DNA from: Diphasiastrum complanatum
Lineage: Eukaryota; Streptophyta; Lycopodiopsida; Lycopodiales; Lycopodiaceae
Direction of reading: 5' to 3'
Length of the DNA stretch: 64,000 nucleotides
Assembly: GCA_029204225.1 (NCBI GenBank)
Contig: CM055105.1
Span: 14,163,221 to 14,227,220, forward strand
The position numbers were made by a program, and so were the translations under genes. The notes under the pieces are model-generated. The model searched no databases, was not told the origin of the DNA, and saw nothing but the letters and a program-made list of their open reading frames with translations. Positions 43,150-52,750 of the stretch are shown piece after piece (within the stretch, counting starts at the first letter, position 1; each line of letters opens with the position of its first letter).

Positions 43150-43790
43150 CCACAAGGTTGATTGTGTGCTTGTTGAACAATCTATCAGATACTAGTCAAC
43201 AAAACAAGATCTAGTTTAGCAGCTTGATAGAAAACAAGTAGAGACAATCAAATCATTGATCATAAACTGAAATCCGACTTCACACATGTGAAATGAGGCT
43301 GATGTACAACATGTAGACAGAGTTTAAAGTGTGCCAAAGCTGAGTTTCATTGAAATCAATTACTATCATCATACAATGAGAGAAAATCCGAGTTTCGTCT
43401 TGAGGCTCCAAAAGTTTCTATCTCTTCACTATGGAGAATGGAAATACATAGTAAAAAACACTTCTTTTGCAAAGTTAGGTGAAAATCCAGCATGTAATAG
43501 GGAAGTAGACTCAACTTTCTTGTCCTAAAGTGAAAACCCTAGCCTAGATCCAAGAGTCATGCTTGGTAGGTGCATAGTAGGTACAAATCTCATCATAAAT
43601 CAAGGTCTAGATCCTAAAAAGTAGGAATCACTACCAAATGGACACAACCACTCCTCTTGACTCGTGGTAACCCACATTAGGTGTGGATTGACAAGTGGCA
43701 CTTTGGCCATTCAAGTGACTAACAAAAAATATTGACAAAATATACAATATTCTACATGGCTAGATTTGCCAATGTAGGCAATTTTTCACA
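43150..43790 (-). repeat. Probable 3' LTR of copia element D
   Basis: On the minus strand TGTGAAAAATTGCCTACATT starts at 43790 directly after a purine tract (AGATTTGAAGAGGAG, 43791-43805). The position is as expected for a 3' LTR behind the copia remnant at 43882-46170. The far end is not defined; 43150 is a guess from the change to T-rich sequence. Confidence 0.45.
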
Positions 43791-43881
43791 CTCCTCTTCA
43801 AATCTAGCCTTGGAAACAACAATGTATCTATATACAATTCTAAGACCTGATCTTAACATCAGAAATGAATCATATTCAGGC

Positions 43882-44376
43882 TTAGAAGATGACTAATGAG
43901 CCCCTAAAGATGACGACATGATCTATCACCATATCCAAGATAGAGCTTCTTTGATCTTGATCTCCTCCAAGATGAATTCCTCCTTGATCTTGATGCTTCT
44001 CTTTGAAGGAAATATGATGTCGCCATGTCTTGTGAAAACCACATTGATCAAGATCACAAAACATGTACTTGCTACTATTACCAAGATTTATCATGCTAAA
44101 ATGACTAGTCCACAAACCATCAAAAGTAAGCATGATTTTCCTAATATTGTTATTACAAGTAATCTTGAACTTCACGAGGCTACATACTTGTTTATGGATA
44201 TAAGTGTCCTTCAAGGATGTTTCACTTAATCTCATAAGAGTGATTAACTCATTCTTGCTCTTCCAAAATCCGAGAGCACTCATTTGATCAAACAACCAAT
44301 TTACACTTAATTGGTTCATAACAATTTTTAGATCACTAAGACATAAAAACTTGTTTTCAAATGAGTCATTACACAT
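43882..44376 (-). repeat. Third copy of the LMRxSExSxxDTYxH dispersed coding-like repeat
   Basis: The frame contains WKSKNELITLMRLSETSLKD, TYIHKQVCSLVKFKI, NIRKIMLTFDGLWTSHFS and TWRHHISFKEKHQDQ, matching the copies at 6366-6809 and 6908-7240. It lies between copia element D pol and that element's purine tract, in the place of the missing reverse transcriptase and RNase H or just behind them. Its 5' part (FENKFLCLSDLKIVMNQL) may be the very end of the copia polyprotein. Confidence 0.6.
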
Positions 44377-44406
44377 CTTATCTTCAACTTCCTTCTTGAT
44401 GAAGCC

Positions 44407-44960
44407 CTAAAGTTGTCTCATGTAGTTCTCACAGCATACCTTGGTTTGCCTTATGTAGATCTCATAGCAAAATGGTTCATCAAGCATTGAGGTAAGAAAA
44501 GTGTAAGATGTGAAAGATGAAGAGCTTTCCCTTTGATCACTTTGACCATGATAGGTGAGCCTCAATGGCTCGGTCCTTGTCCTTGTAGATCTTCTTGGAG
44601 TTCTTGGAGTTCTTGCATCTTGAGGTGGATCCTCAAGTTCTTCTTCACTTGGAAGCTCCTCCTCCATCTTAGCATGATCCTTGGCATCAATATGATTAGT
44701 AGCATTATCATCCAAATCACAAGCATGTCTTTCATAAAAAATAACATCCCTACTCACTATCACCTTGCTAGTGATGGGATTAAAGACTTTATATCCTTTG
44801 CTATTCTCACCATATCTCACAAAGATGCCTTTGATGGAGGTTGCATCATCCTTCTTCCTTGTATCCAAGAATTGGTGTACATAGCAAGTGGATCCAAACA
44901 CTTTGAGATCCTTGAGATTGGGCTTCTCTCCAAATAGAGCTTCAAATGGTGTGATTTCTC
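44407..44960 (-). pseudogene. Copia element D connection region
   Basis: Reads MFGSTCYVHQFLDTRKKDDA, SIKGIFVRYGENSKGYKVFN and SKVIVSRDVIFYERHACDLD, then an acidic to basic linker (PRTPRRSTRTRTEPLRLTYH) and TSMLDEPFCYE. This is the segment between copia integrase and reverse transcriptase. It ends exactly where reverse transcriptase should begin; that domain is missing. Confidence 0.8.
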
Positions 44961-44983
44961 CAATGGCTTGATTAGGTAATCTA

Positions 44984-45811
44984 TTACCTAATCAAGCCAT
45001 TAGCACAAGTTATTGCCTCACCCCAAAGTGGTTTGGGTAGAGAAGCATCTAGCCTTAAGGCCTTAGCACACTCACAAAGAGTTCTATTTCTCCTCTCACT
45101 CACTCCATTTTGTTGAGGGGTGTATGGACATGACAACTCCATCTTTATGCCATTAGGATTACAAAAGTCAATAAACTTATTGGAGATATATTCACCTCCA
45201 TTATCACTCCTTAATACCTTAATCTTGGTACTAAGTTGATTTTCTACCAAAGTCTTGAACTTTACAAAAGAATCAAACACCATAGCTTTGCTAGACAAGA
45301 GGTACATCCAACAATATCTAGAATAGTCATAAATGAAGATTACATAATATTTGGCACCACCATTAGACTCATGTGAAAAGCTATGAACATCCGAGTGGAT
45401 GAGTTCAAGAGGAGAGCTTGATCTTGATGGAGATCTTGAGAAGGGTAGTTTGTGAGCCTTTGGGAGGCTGCATGCTTCACATATCTTCCCACACTTTGAC
45501 AAATGCCTAGAGAGTCCAATTGCAAGCTCCTTTGCACACAAAGATTCTATGGCTTTGAAGTTGGGGTGGCCCAACCTTTTGTGCCATAGTTTCACCTTTG
45601 ATAACTCCATCTTTGCCAAGTTAACACTCTCCACTACAATATTAGCATCAAGCTTAAACAATCTACCTTGCTTAAAGCCTTTGGCTATACATTCATCATA
45701 TCTAAGGATGGAACAAACTCCATGCATAAATTGTACATCAAGGCCATTATCCATTAATTGGCCAACACTAAGCAAATTCTTGCTTAATTTGAACATAAAG
45801 AACATTCTCAA
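44984..45811 (-). pseudogene. Copia element D integrase with GAG-pre-integrase
   Basis: A 275-residue open frame covers KLSKNLLSVGQLMDNGLDVQ, the zinc-binding module LWHKRLGHPNFKAIESLC and CGKICEACSLPKAHKLPFSR, and the core with LIHSDVHSFS, YVIFIYDYSRYCWMYLLSSK, LRSDNGGEYIS and GVSERRNRT. All three catalytic acidic residues are present. This is the best-kept integrase in the window. A shift near 44985 breaks the link to the connection region. Confidence 0.9.
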
Positions 45812-46221
45812 GATTTATCCTTTTGGAGGATCCAACATACAATGGAATGGTTCCTATTCCACTTATCTTACATTCTTGACTACTTGCAATATAGATTGAT
45901 CTATGTAAATCATTGTAAGAAAGTAAAGTGGAGAAAATGTCTTTTGATATGTCATGTGGGAACTAGCCCCACTATGAATCCACTAAGAATCATTGGTGTT
46001 GCTCTTGGATGATGGTGGTTTGTTGGAAACCATCAAGGATGACTCTTCTTCATCCTCCTCTTGATGTGCAATGTTGCTTTGTTTGCTCTCTTGTGCCTTC
46101 TTCTTGAGACATTTTGATGCAAAATGTTATTTCTTTCCATAGGAAAAACATTTGTACTTGGACTTGTCTTCGATCTTGCCCTTTCATGAGCTTGAAGCCT
46201 CATCCTCCTCCTTGGTCTCAT
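45812..46221 (-). pseudogene. Copia element D zinc knuckle and protease with active-site loss
   Basis: The minus strand gives a knuckle remnant YKCFSYGKK, a stop, then HFASKCLKKK, and further on SNTNDS, a stop, and WIHSGASSHMTYQKTFSPLY. The protease site should read W(I/W)xDSGA; the catalytic Asp is His here, so it is inactive. Gag upstream of the knuckle is not present; the element ends near 46220. Confidence 0.75.
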
Positions 46222-46610
46222 TGGAGCTTATATGTGTTGTCCTTATATGTCAATGACGAGGGTGTGTGTAATCCAGTTTGTTTTAAGATGAACTCTATTA
46301 CACACACACACACACAAAATTGCCAAGAGCCATATCCAAAAAATACTGGAACTCTTTCCATTACCACATGCAATAGCATATATGAAGCTGAAAATGGTTG
46401 ATGTAGAGGTAAAAAATTTTCAATATCGGTTCGACGTGCCCTTGTAGTTAGTGCTTGCTTTCTTTTTCTATCGTGCACATTGATCCGATATTAAAACAAT
46501 ATTTTTTGGATATCGGTTTGACCTCGCACTTGTTTTCGTTGTAGATTTTATTATAACCTCCTGTGCATTGATCCGATATTACATGGTGTTAAAATTTTGT
46601 TACTAACTTT
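46222..46610. other. No gene seen; short direct repeat
   Basis: A short (CA)n run at 46301-46316 and a duplicated tgcacattgatccgatatta or tgcattgatccgatattaca unit (near 46474 and 46563). Confidence 0.5.
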
Positions 46611-46620
46611 CGTTTATATT

Positions 46621-46990
46621 AGATACTGCAGTCCTCCCAGCTGGTTGATTCTGTCAGTTGTGGTTGGTATACGGTATGCAATGCTAAATTCTTTTTCAAT
46701 TGGCTTGCACTACAAGATGGACTTCCCAATCTGGAAGAGGTCATCTTCGATTAATAACATTTAATTGTGTTTTTGTTTTTTTTCATAATCACATTTCTAA
46801 TAACTAATCTTTGATTAATAACATTTAATTGTGGTTTTGTTTTTTTCAATTTAAATGTCCGAAGGTCTCCCCAATGGAGATAATGCACTTCAGACAGGAG
46901 ACCATAAAGCTTGTGATCGAAAATTCATATCCAGTTGCAGTGGCAGAGTGTCTCCACCCAAGCTACTTCCAATTGGAGAAATGGATGTAG
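46621..46990 (+). pseudogene. Ulp1-like (C48-type) cysteine peptidase C-terminal fragment
   Basis: Behind a possible splice acceptor (tttatattag) the plus strand reads LQSSQLVDSVSCGWYTV, then CNAKFFFNWLALQDGLPNLE. The Gln followed by DSVxCGWY with the nucleophile Cys is the end of Ulp1-type SUMO proteases, which plant transposons (CACTA, MULE) often carry. A second exon-like stretch follows at 46861-46985 (VSPMEIMHFRQETIKLVIEN and SYPVAVAECLHPSYFQLEKW) after an AG acceptor. The His and Asp part of the triad is not visible upstream. The assignment rests on one motif. Confidence 0.4.
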
Positions 46991-47363
46991 AGATCATAGA
47001 AAGTTGATACTGATAAATAGTTGGTCTCCCTTGATGTGGATGAGACACATATACAGAAAATTGTTAAAGAAATATATTTACAGTTCTCTATGGTTGTTCT
47101 TACATGTTTGTTTTCCTGCTATTAATTCAGGTTATTATTCATTCATCTTCAATTTCCATGGTTTTCCTACATGTTTGTTAATTGTATTACATAATAAAAA
47201 AATTTATTGTTCATAATCTATGGATCTTCAATTTTGATGGATGTTCCAATGTTTGCATTTTATATGCTCTTCCTGCTTTACTCTTACCTGCACAAGAGAA
47301 ATTGTTTTAGGTAATATATTTTTTGAAACTGATTCATTTAGAATAAGAAAAGAAGGAATATTT

Positions 47364-48378
47364 TCATATGACATAATGTATCTTTACACCATTCATTCGA
47401 AATTGATAGTATTGAGGTAGATTGAATTTCAACATGTCTAGTTCTGATCGAATGTGATTGAGACACCAATCTTTCTCGACCTCAGCCATTGCAAGAATGT
47501 TGTCATTTCTTTTCACTGTTATTTGAAGTTGCTCTTGATAGTTTATACCAAAATCTTGATCAAGTGGCTTCCAAACATTTTTGTATTTAATCCATCTTCT
47601 ATAATACAGCAGCAAAGTGAACATTTGTTTTTTGACGTGATATATGAATGTCATTGATGAGTAACATACTCTGCACTCAGCTTGCTGATTTTGTTTCGTA
47701 TCTCAACCATCATCATCCAACAACTCGGCGATTATTTCAGTACTCAAGTTCTTACAAATTAATATTGTTTTCGTTCTCCGAACATTGCATTTGGAAAAAA
47801 AATCAACAAAAATAATAAAAGGTAGATACCAACTTAATCTAATATTCTTTGATTCAGTGCTACATTTTAATATTCTTCAATATATAGTCTAGATTAAAAA
47901 ATTTGGTAGAGTATATGGCTCTAATCTACCAACTAAACCATTTTTATCAAGAAAATAGGTGTGATCATAAAAGAAAACTCCTGACTCTAAAAGTGATTTG
48001 GAGAACGACCTTTATATTGTAAAATACATCGATTATTCCTACAATCAGTTGAACTGTTTGCCATTCAATGAAATTTGATGGATACAGATCTACAAAACCA
48101 ACAAAAATGTCACAATAAAAATAGAATTTAAAGAAAATGCTCACTTTAAAAAAACTAAATCTGAAAACTTACAAATTGCATTTTCTTCTATCTTTTGGAT
48201 TCAAATCATGGATGTTGAGCTCATTGTGAAGATAAGCATTCTGAACTAAAACTTCCGTGATAGATTGACCGGCAGATGATACTTTGAAATCCATTATCTC
48301 GTCTTTCCAAGAGCTTCTATATATGTGATCCGATCTTTTTCTTTTCCAGAATGAGCCTTTTGCAGAGGGATGTATCAA
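47364..48378 (-). pseudogene. Unknown intron-containing gene family, copy on the minus strand
   Basis: Exon-like part 48172-48378 reads GQSITEVLVQNAYLHNELNI and HDLNPKDRRKCN, ending at a GTAAGT donor. After an intron of about 83 bases (48090-48172, TTTTGTAG acceptor) comes DLYPSNFIEWQTVQLIVGII, then in a shifted frame LQYKGRSPNHF. Further down, 47364-47654 gives LLLYYRRWIKYKNVWKPLDQ and LPQYYQFRMNGVKI. The same order occurs at 51850-52290 and 62020-63235 on the plus strand. Function unknown; several shifts and stops make this copy dead. Confidence 0.6.
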
Positions 48379-49199
48379 GATTCATTGATATTTTCGATAT
48401 ATTCGTGGCATCTATTGATCTTTTATATTTTTTTCATTGCAAATATTGGTTGCATCAATGGTTCCTCTTGGTCTCTAATTATGTGTATCCATTAGTCGAA
48501 AACATGTGTACGCAAGCTAAGAACGGAGAGAATGAAGAGATTGACAGGTAAACATAAGAATGACAATCCAAAATAAGAGATAGAATGAAGAGAATGAGAG
48601 GTATACCTATGAATGACAAGAAGTTCCTAAACTACAAGGATTAATTAACTACAATTTATGACTATTGACGTCAAATCAACCTCGAGTGACAGGCAGCATA
48701 AGAGTATTCGGGCAGTAACTGTGGTCCAATCACAATCGTTTGTTGTGCCCGGCAAGATATTTGAAAATCAGAAAAATTTGGCTGGAAAAGTTGAATGCAA
48801 TTTCCGTTCGTCAACCACTGTTACAGTTCATCACAGATGGACACCATTTATTGGGACACATAAGTGTTGAAAGCGTGCAAAGTCAAAAATAGCATCTTGA
48901 CAAAGGGCCCATTTTGAGTTCTAATATCCCCTAATGATATTCATTTCCAATAAAATAGAGTGAATGAGACGTTTGCAAAGAATGATGATATCCATTTCAC
49001 TCAAACTTTCTCCACGAATTTTTTTGTGCATTATCATGTTCAATAATATTGCTACCTTCAATATATTGAACCACAAATTGGAAACTCTAATAAATTGAAT
49101 CTTCAAGTGTTTGCTCTAAGTCACTACTATAACAATTCATAGTTTGCATTTAATAAACTTCATCACCTTCCATTGTGCACTCTATATTGAATGTGAAAC
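48379..49199. other. No clear gene
   Basis: AT-rich. Frames at 48351-48551, 48658-48870 (plus) and 48921-49106 (minus) have no recognised motif; part may belong to the unknown gene family copy. Confidence 0.35.
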
Positions 49200-50250
49200 A
49201 TTCATATAGATCAATTTTAACTTGTCTGTTAATTCCATTTCACAAGAAGTCTTAGACAAGTCTTCTCATTGAATGTGACGTAGTAGTTTTTTGGATACCC
49301 CAAGGAAGATGTGGTCCTTGAGTGATTTACTTCCTTCACAACTTTATTGTCTGAACTGGCCTTTGTATTGCTCAATTGAACTTCAATATTTGGAACAAGT
49401 GCATTATCTTCAAAATTTTGTGCATTGACTTTGTTATCCTCAACTGATTTTCTGTGTCCTTGCATTGACATTGAAAACGCATTTGGTATTTTTTTTGTTC
49501 AATTCGAGTTGGAAATTATGTTCATGTTACCAATCTTGTGCACACTCTGTAGCACTGCATAAATAATGATTGGCCATTTCTTGTGGATTCAATAAGAACT
49601 CAAGAACTGCTAATGAAGTTGGCTAATCCATTTTCTGAAAAAGCTTTTCCATTGCTGGTAACTATTCTTCTTCATCACTTTGCACTTCAAATTCATTCAT
49701 TGATGATATTGATGAAGAAATATCTTTATCACCATTTTGCATTTCCAATTCGAAGACTCACCAGAATCACTTGAATTAGTTTCTTGTTTTTCTGAATTAG
49801 TAGCCTTTTCCAGTGGTATCTACTCTTGATCTTTCATTATAGGCATTTCCTCTTGATCACCATCATTTTGATTCCCATGATCTGGTTCTAACTGGTTTCC
49901 AATGTTAACCAGTCCTTCTTCATTGGCATCAATGTGCTCTCCTTCACTTTAATACTGACCTTTATTATGTAATTGTTCAACGTCTTCAAAAAGTTGAATC
50001 TTTGAAGCTTTGTATTTTAGTTGAACATTCGGATGAATATTCATTGGCACACCTTTGTCTATTGTAGATTGTTGGTTTTTATCTCTTGAAATTTTCATTT
50101 TCTGTTCCCGGTCGATCTTCGAAAGCTTTTCATCACAATTGATAGAAAATCATATCAATTTTCCTGAAGATTCTCCATTTCCATTCCACGAAATTTCGAA
50201 CATGTTGCCACCAATATTTGACAAATTTCGTAAATTATGTTGATGTGAAA
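49200..50250 (-). pseudogene. Degenerate hydrophilic protein remnant
   Basis: Read on the minus strand from about 50250, a frame with few stops gives NIGGNMFEISWNGNGESSGK, then STIDKGVPMNIHPNVQLKYK, ANEEGLVNIGNQLEPDHGNQ, NDGDQEEMPIMKDQ and SEKQETNSSDSGESSNWKC. The acidic, Asn/Glu-rich text is clearly former coding sequence, but the family is not recognised. It precedes the copy of the unknown gene family at 47364-48378 in the same orientation and could be its upstream part. Confidence 0.35.
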
Positions 50251-50419
50251 ATAACTGTGTCAAAAAATCGAGGTTGTGTCACCAAAAATGAAGTAGTCCG
50301 TGAAACTCAACCATTCACTTGTTTCCATTGAATGGTTTTGAAAATCTTTAGTAGGAATAATCAAGAGACCCTATAGCTCTTTATTCCTTATTAGTGCAAT
50401 TATTATCTATTGCTAGTAG

Positions 50420-51245
50420 TAACCTTCATGATATGGATTGTCTTCCATAACCTCTCATACTTGAGGCTTAAGTCCTTGTATGTAGTGTATCACATTGGTC
50501 TTCTGAATTGAAAATTGTATACATTCAGCTACTTTAGTGAAGTGCATATTGTATTCATCAACTATAGATGTTTGTCAAATGAAATACCATATTTGAGTGA
50601 TTTTCTTGAAAAGACTACAATAGTCCTTTGTCAGAATAGAAACCAATGATTTTTGGTACGAGCCAATACTTCATATTTCATCCAGTTTTGTCACGAAATA
50701 TGAGCAGGACTGCTGAGATATTTTTCCACTATCGTCAATAAATCTTGACCACTATAGTGATTTATGGAAAAATGTTGAATGATACTTTTCCAACCATTCT
50801 TTAATTAGAATAGGACTTGTGGTGCTCTATCCCCCCACTGTCTAGACTGTTATTGTTGTGCAACAACATATATAGCGTATTGCTCTGAAGAACGAACATC
50901 TTGATTAGTATTATAATTCCATTGGTCATTACCAACCGAAGATTAATCGGGTTCCATAATATATGTTGGAGGAGCATGTTGTACAAGTCTAGGAGCTAAC
51001 AAAGCTAATCATTCTGGAAATCCAAGACCATTGGCCTTTCCATCAAGTGCTTTGGATTATTTCTATATTGGAATTTAGTATATTTTGGTTGAATAACCCG
51101 AAGATTAAATGAACAAAAAGTTCTCATGTCCAGAAGAATTGCAAAGATGACAATAAGTATCCTTCATACGCCTTTTCATGGTCACTCATTTATGGTGTGA
51201 TTTCCAATATAGATCGCACACCATACATTTTCCCTGCTAGGAAAT
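50420..51245 (-). pseudogene. Ty3/gypsy gag fragments
   Basis: Near 51100-51240 the minus strand reads SRENVWCAIYIGNHTINE and, in another frame, MKDTYCHLCNSSGHENFLFI, a double knuckle like that of the gag at 9.7 kb (ENVWCSVCTQNHTTNEC, HRFFHLCNATSHEMAFC). Then LALLAPRLVQHAPPTYIM and QDVRSSEQYAIYVVAQQQ follow. Near 50430-50600 another gag core reads QTSIVDEYNMHFTKVAECIQ and YIQGLKPQVxEVMEDNPYHE. The order (knuckle before core) shows that two gag pieces are joined. All are full of stops. Confidence 0.55.
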
Positions 51246-51655
51246 TTTTTAGCCATCTTATCAGTTGCTTTAATGCTCTAAGCTTGCTAGTCTTCTAACA
51301 TTAGAGGAATTCGAAAATAAAAAATGACCTTTCGTAAAGGTACTGTTATTTTTTTTCTCTAGGCCCAATCAAATTGCACACATTTCAAATCTACGTAACA
51401 GAGCTCAAATAAATTGGAAAATTAAAATATATTATAGCAAACTTTGAAATTATCGTTGGGTAGCATTGACGTATTCCATTGGTTGGCTTTTCTTGCCCAG
51501 TATGTGCTAATCTACCTGACGTCAATACCTCAGGTTAAATTTGTTTAACTATGTTGGTTAGGATTAAAGAAGTTTTCTAACTAGAGTAGCTACAGTTACG
51601 GAATGGTAGCATGCACTGAAACATAAAGTTGTTACCGTAATTTTCTTGTGGGAAT
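51246..51655. other. No gene seen
   Basis: AT-rich intervening sequence without a recognised element. Confidence 0.4.
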
Positions 51656-52290
51656 AGATGTGATATGAAAAAATGAATATTATTCATAAGAGATTTTGGT
51701 GCCCAAGCTTTGGCAATAACAAGGGCAAGGAGGCCAACATGTACAATTGACTCCGTGATACGTCATAATGAGAAAGATGAAGTTGATCATTGGATCTGAC
51801 AAAATATACAAAAACTTCATGTTGCTGCATCTGTAATCAAAGGGAAATTTTTGATTGAAGAAAAGAGCAAACATGACATACAAAAAATATTGGAAAGCAA
51901 GGATTTTGGAGTTCTTGGAGGACATTCAATATCAAATGTATTGGTACAACATGTTTACATGCATTCAGAAATAAAAGTAGAAGATGTCAATCCTCATTAT
52001 CATCAAAAATGTAATTGTAAGTATAACAAAATGTTTGCACTTTGTTGCTATTATAGGGGTTTTTTTTATTTCAAATCTTCATAGAATAACATCCATGATA
52101 AAAAATATTTCTTCTTTCAGTCTTTATATCCTTCAAACATAAGTGAATGGGAGCAAGCATAATCAGTTGCAGGGATATTGGACGTGATTCACTATGATGT
52201 TGGGAAGTTGCAATACAGAGGGAGAAGTCCAAAGGATCTCTCAAATAATGGTATCTTCTTTTATGAATCTAAATGTAAAGACAACTAGGA
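51656..52290 (+). pseudogene. Unknown intron-containing gene family, plus-strand middle copy
   Basis: Reads SVIRHNEKDEVDHW, LHVAASVIKGKFLIEEKSKH, DIQKILESKDFGVLGGHSIS, NVLVQHVYMHSEIKVEDVNP and HYHQKCN, with a GTAAGT donor at 52017. After a 104-base intron ending TTCTTTCAG (52120), SLYPSNISEWEQA, AGILDVIHYDVGKLQYRGRS and PKDLSNNGIFFYESK follow. The downstream part is cut off at about 52290 by the LTR that starts next to it. It is the copy with the best splice sites. Function unknown. Confidence 0.65.
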
Positions 52291-52299
52291 AATATCCCT

Positions 52300-52735
52300 A
52301 AGATGAGGATAGGAAAAAACACAACAAGAGAGACTATGGAGCACAACCACCCAACCAATCCTAGATCCCTCCTGGAGTTCCCTCCTAGATCTAGCCCCCA
52401 AGCCATGCCATGTGATAGCAAGAGGAGAAGAGCTCAACTGGTTACCTAGGCCATAGTCGTCGACGGGATAATGTCTACCTCAATATATAGAGAGTAGGAT
52501 TTTGTGCATGAGCCCATGCAATCCCCGTGCAGGTCTATAAATAGATCATAGCTCTTCATGCATTCCTTCTGCCTACATCTCTCACACATACATGCACTAC
52601 TCCATATGTCTCAATTAGAGTGTATAGGTCCTCTCAAGGTTATTAGTCACCAACAGGCCTCGACGTGAAATAAAATCTAGGTGTGGCCAATAATCTCGAA
52701 CTATTCCATGTCCTTTGCTGAATATGGCCGTAACA
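52300..52735 (-). repeat. LTR (family G), minus orientation
   Basis: On the minus strand TGTTACGGCCATATTCAGC starts at 52735, preceded by a purine tract (TTAAGGGAGGAAGAA, 52736-52750). It matches 23991-24490 in reverse, including the TATA region (ctctatatattgag on the minus strand) and ggcttgggggctagatc. The far end is lost near 52300 where it cuts into the unknown gene family copy. Confidence 0.7.
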
Positions 52736-52750
52736 TTCTTCCTCCCTTAA

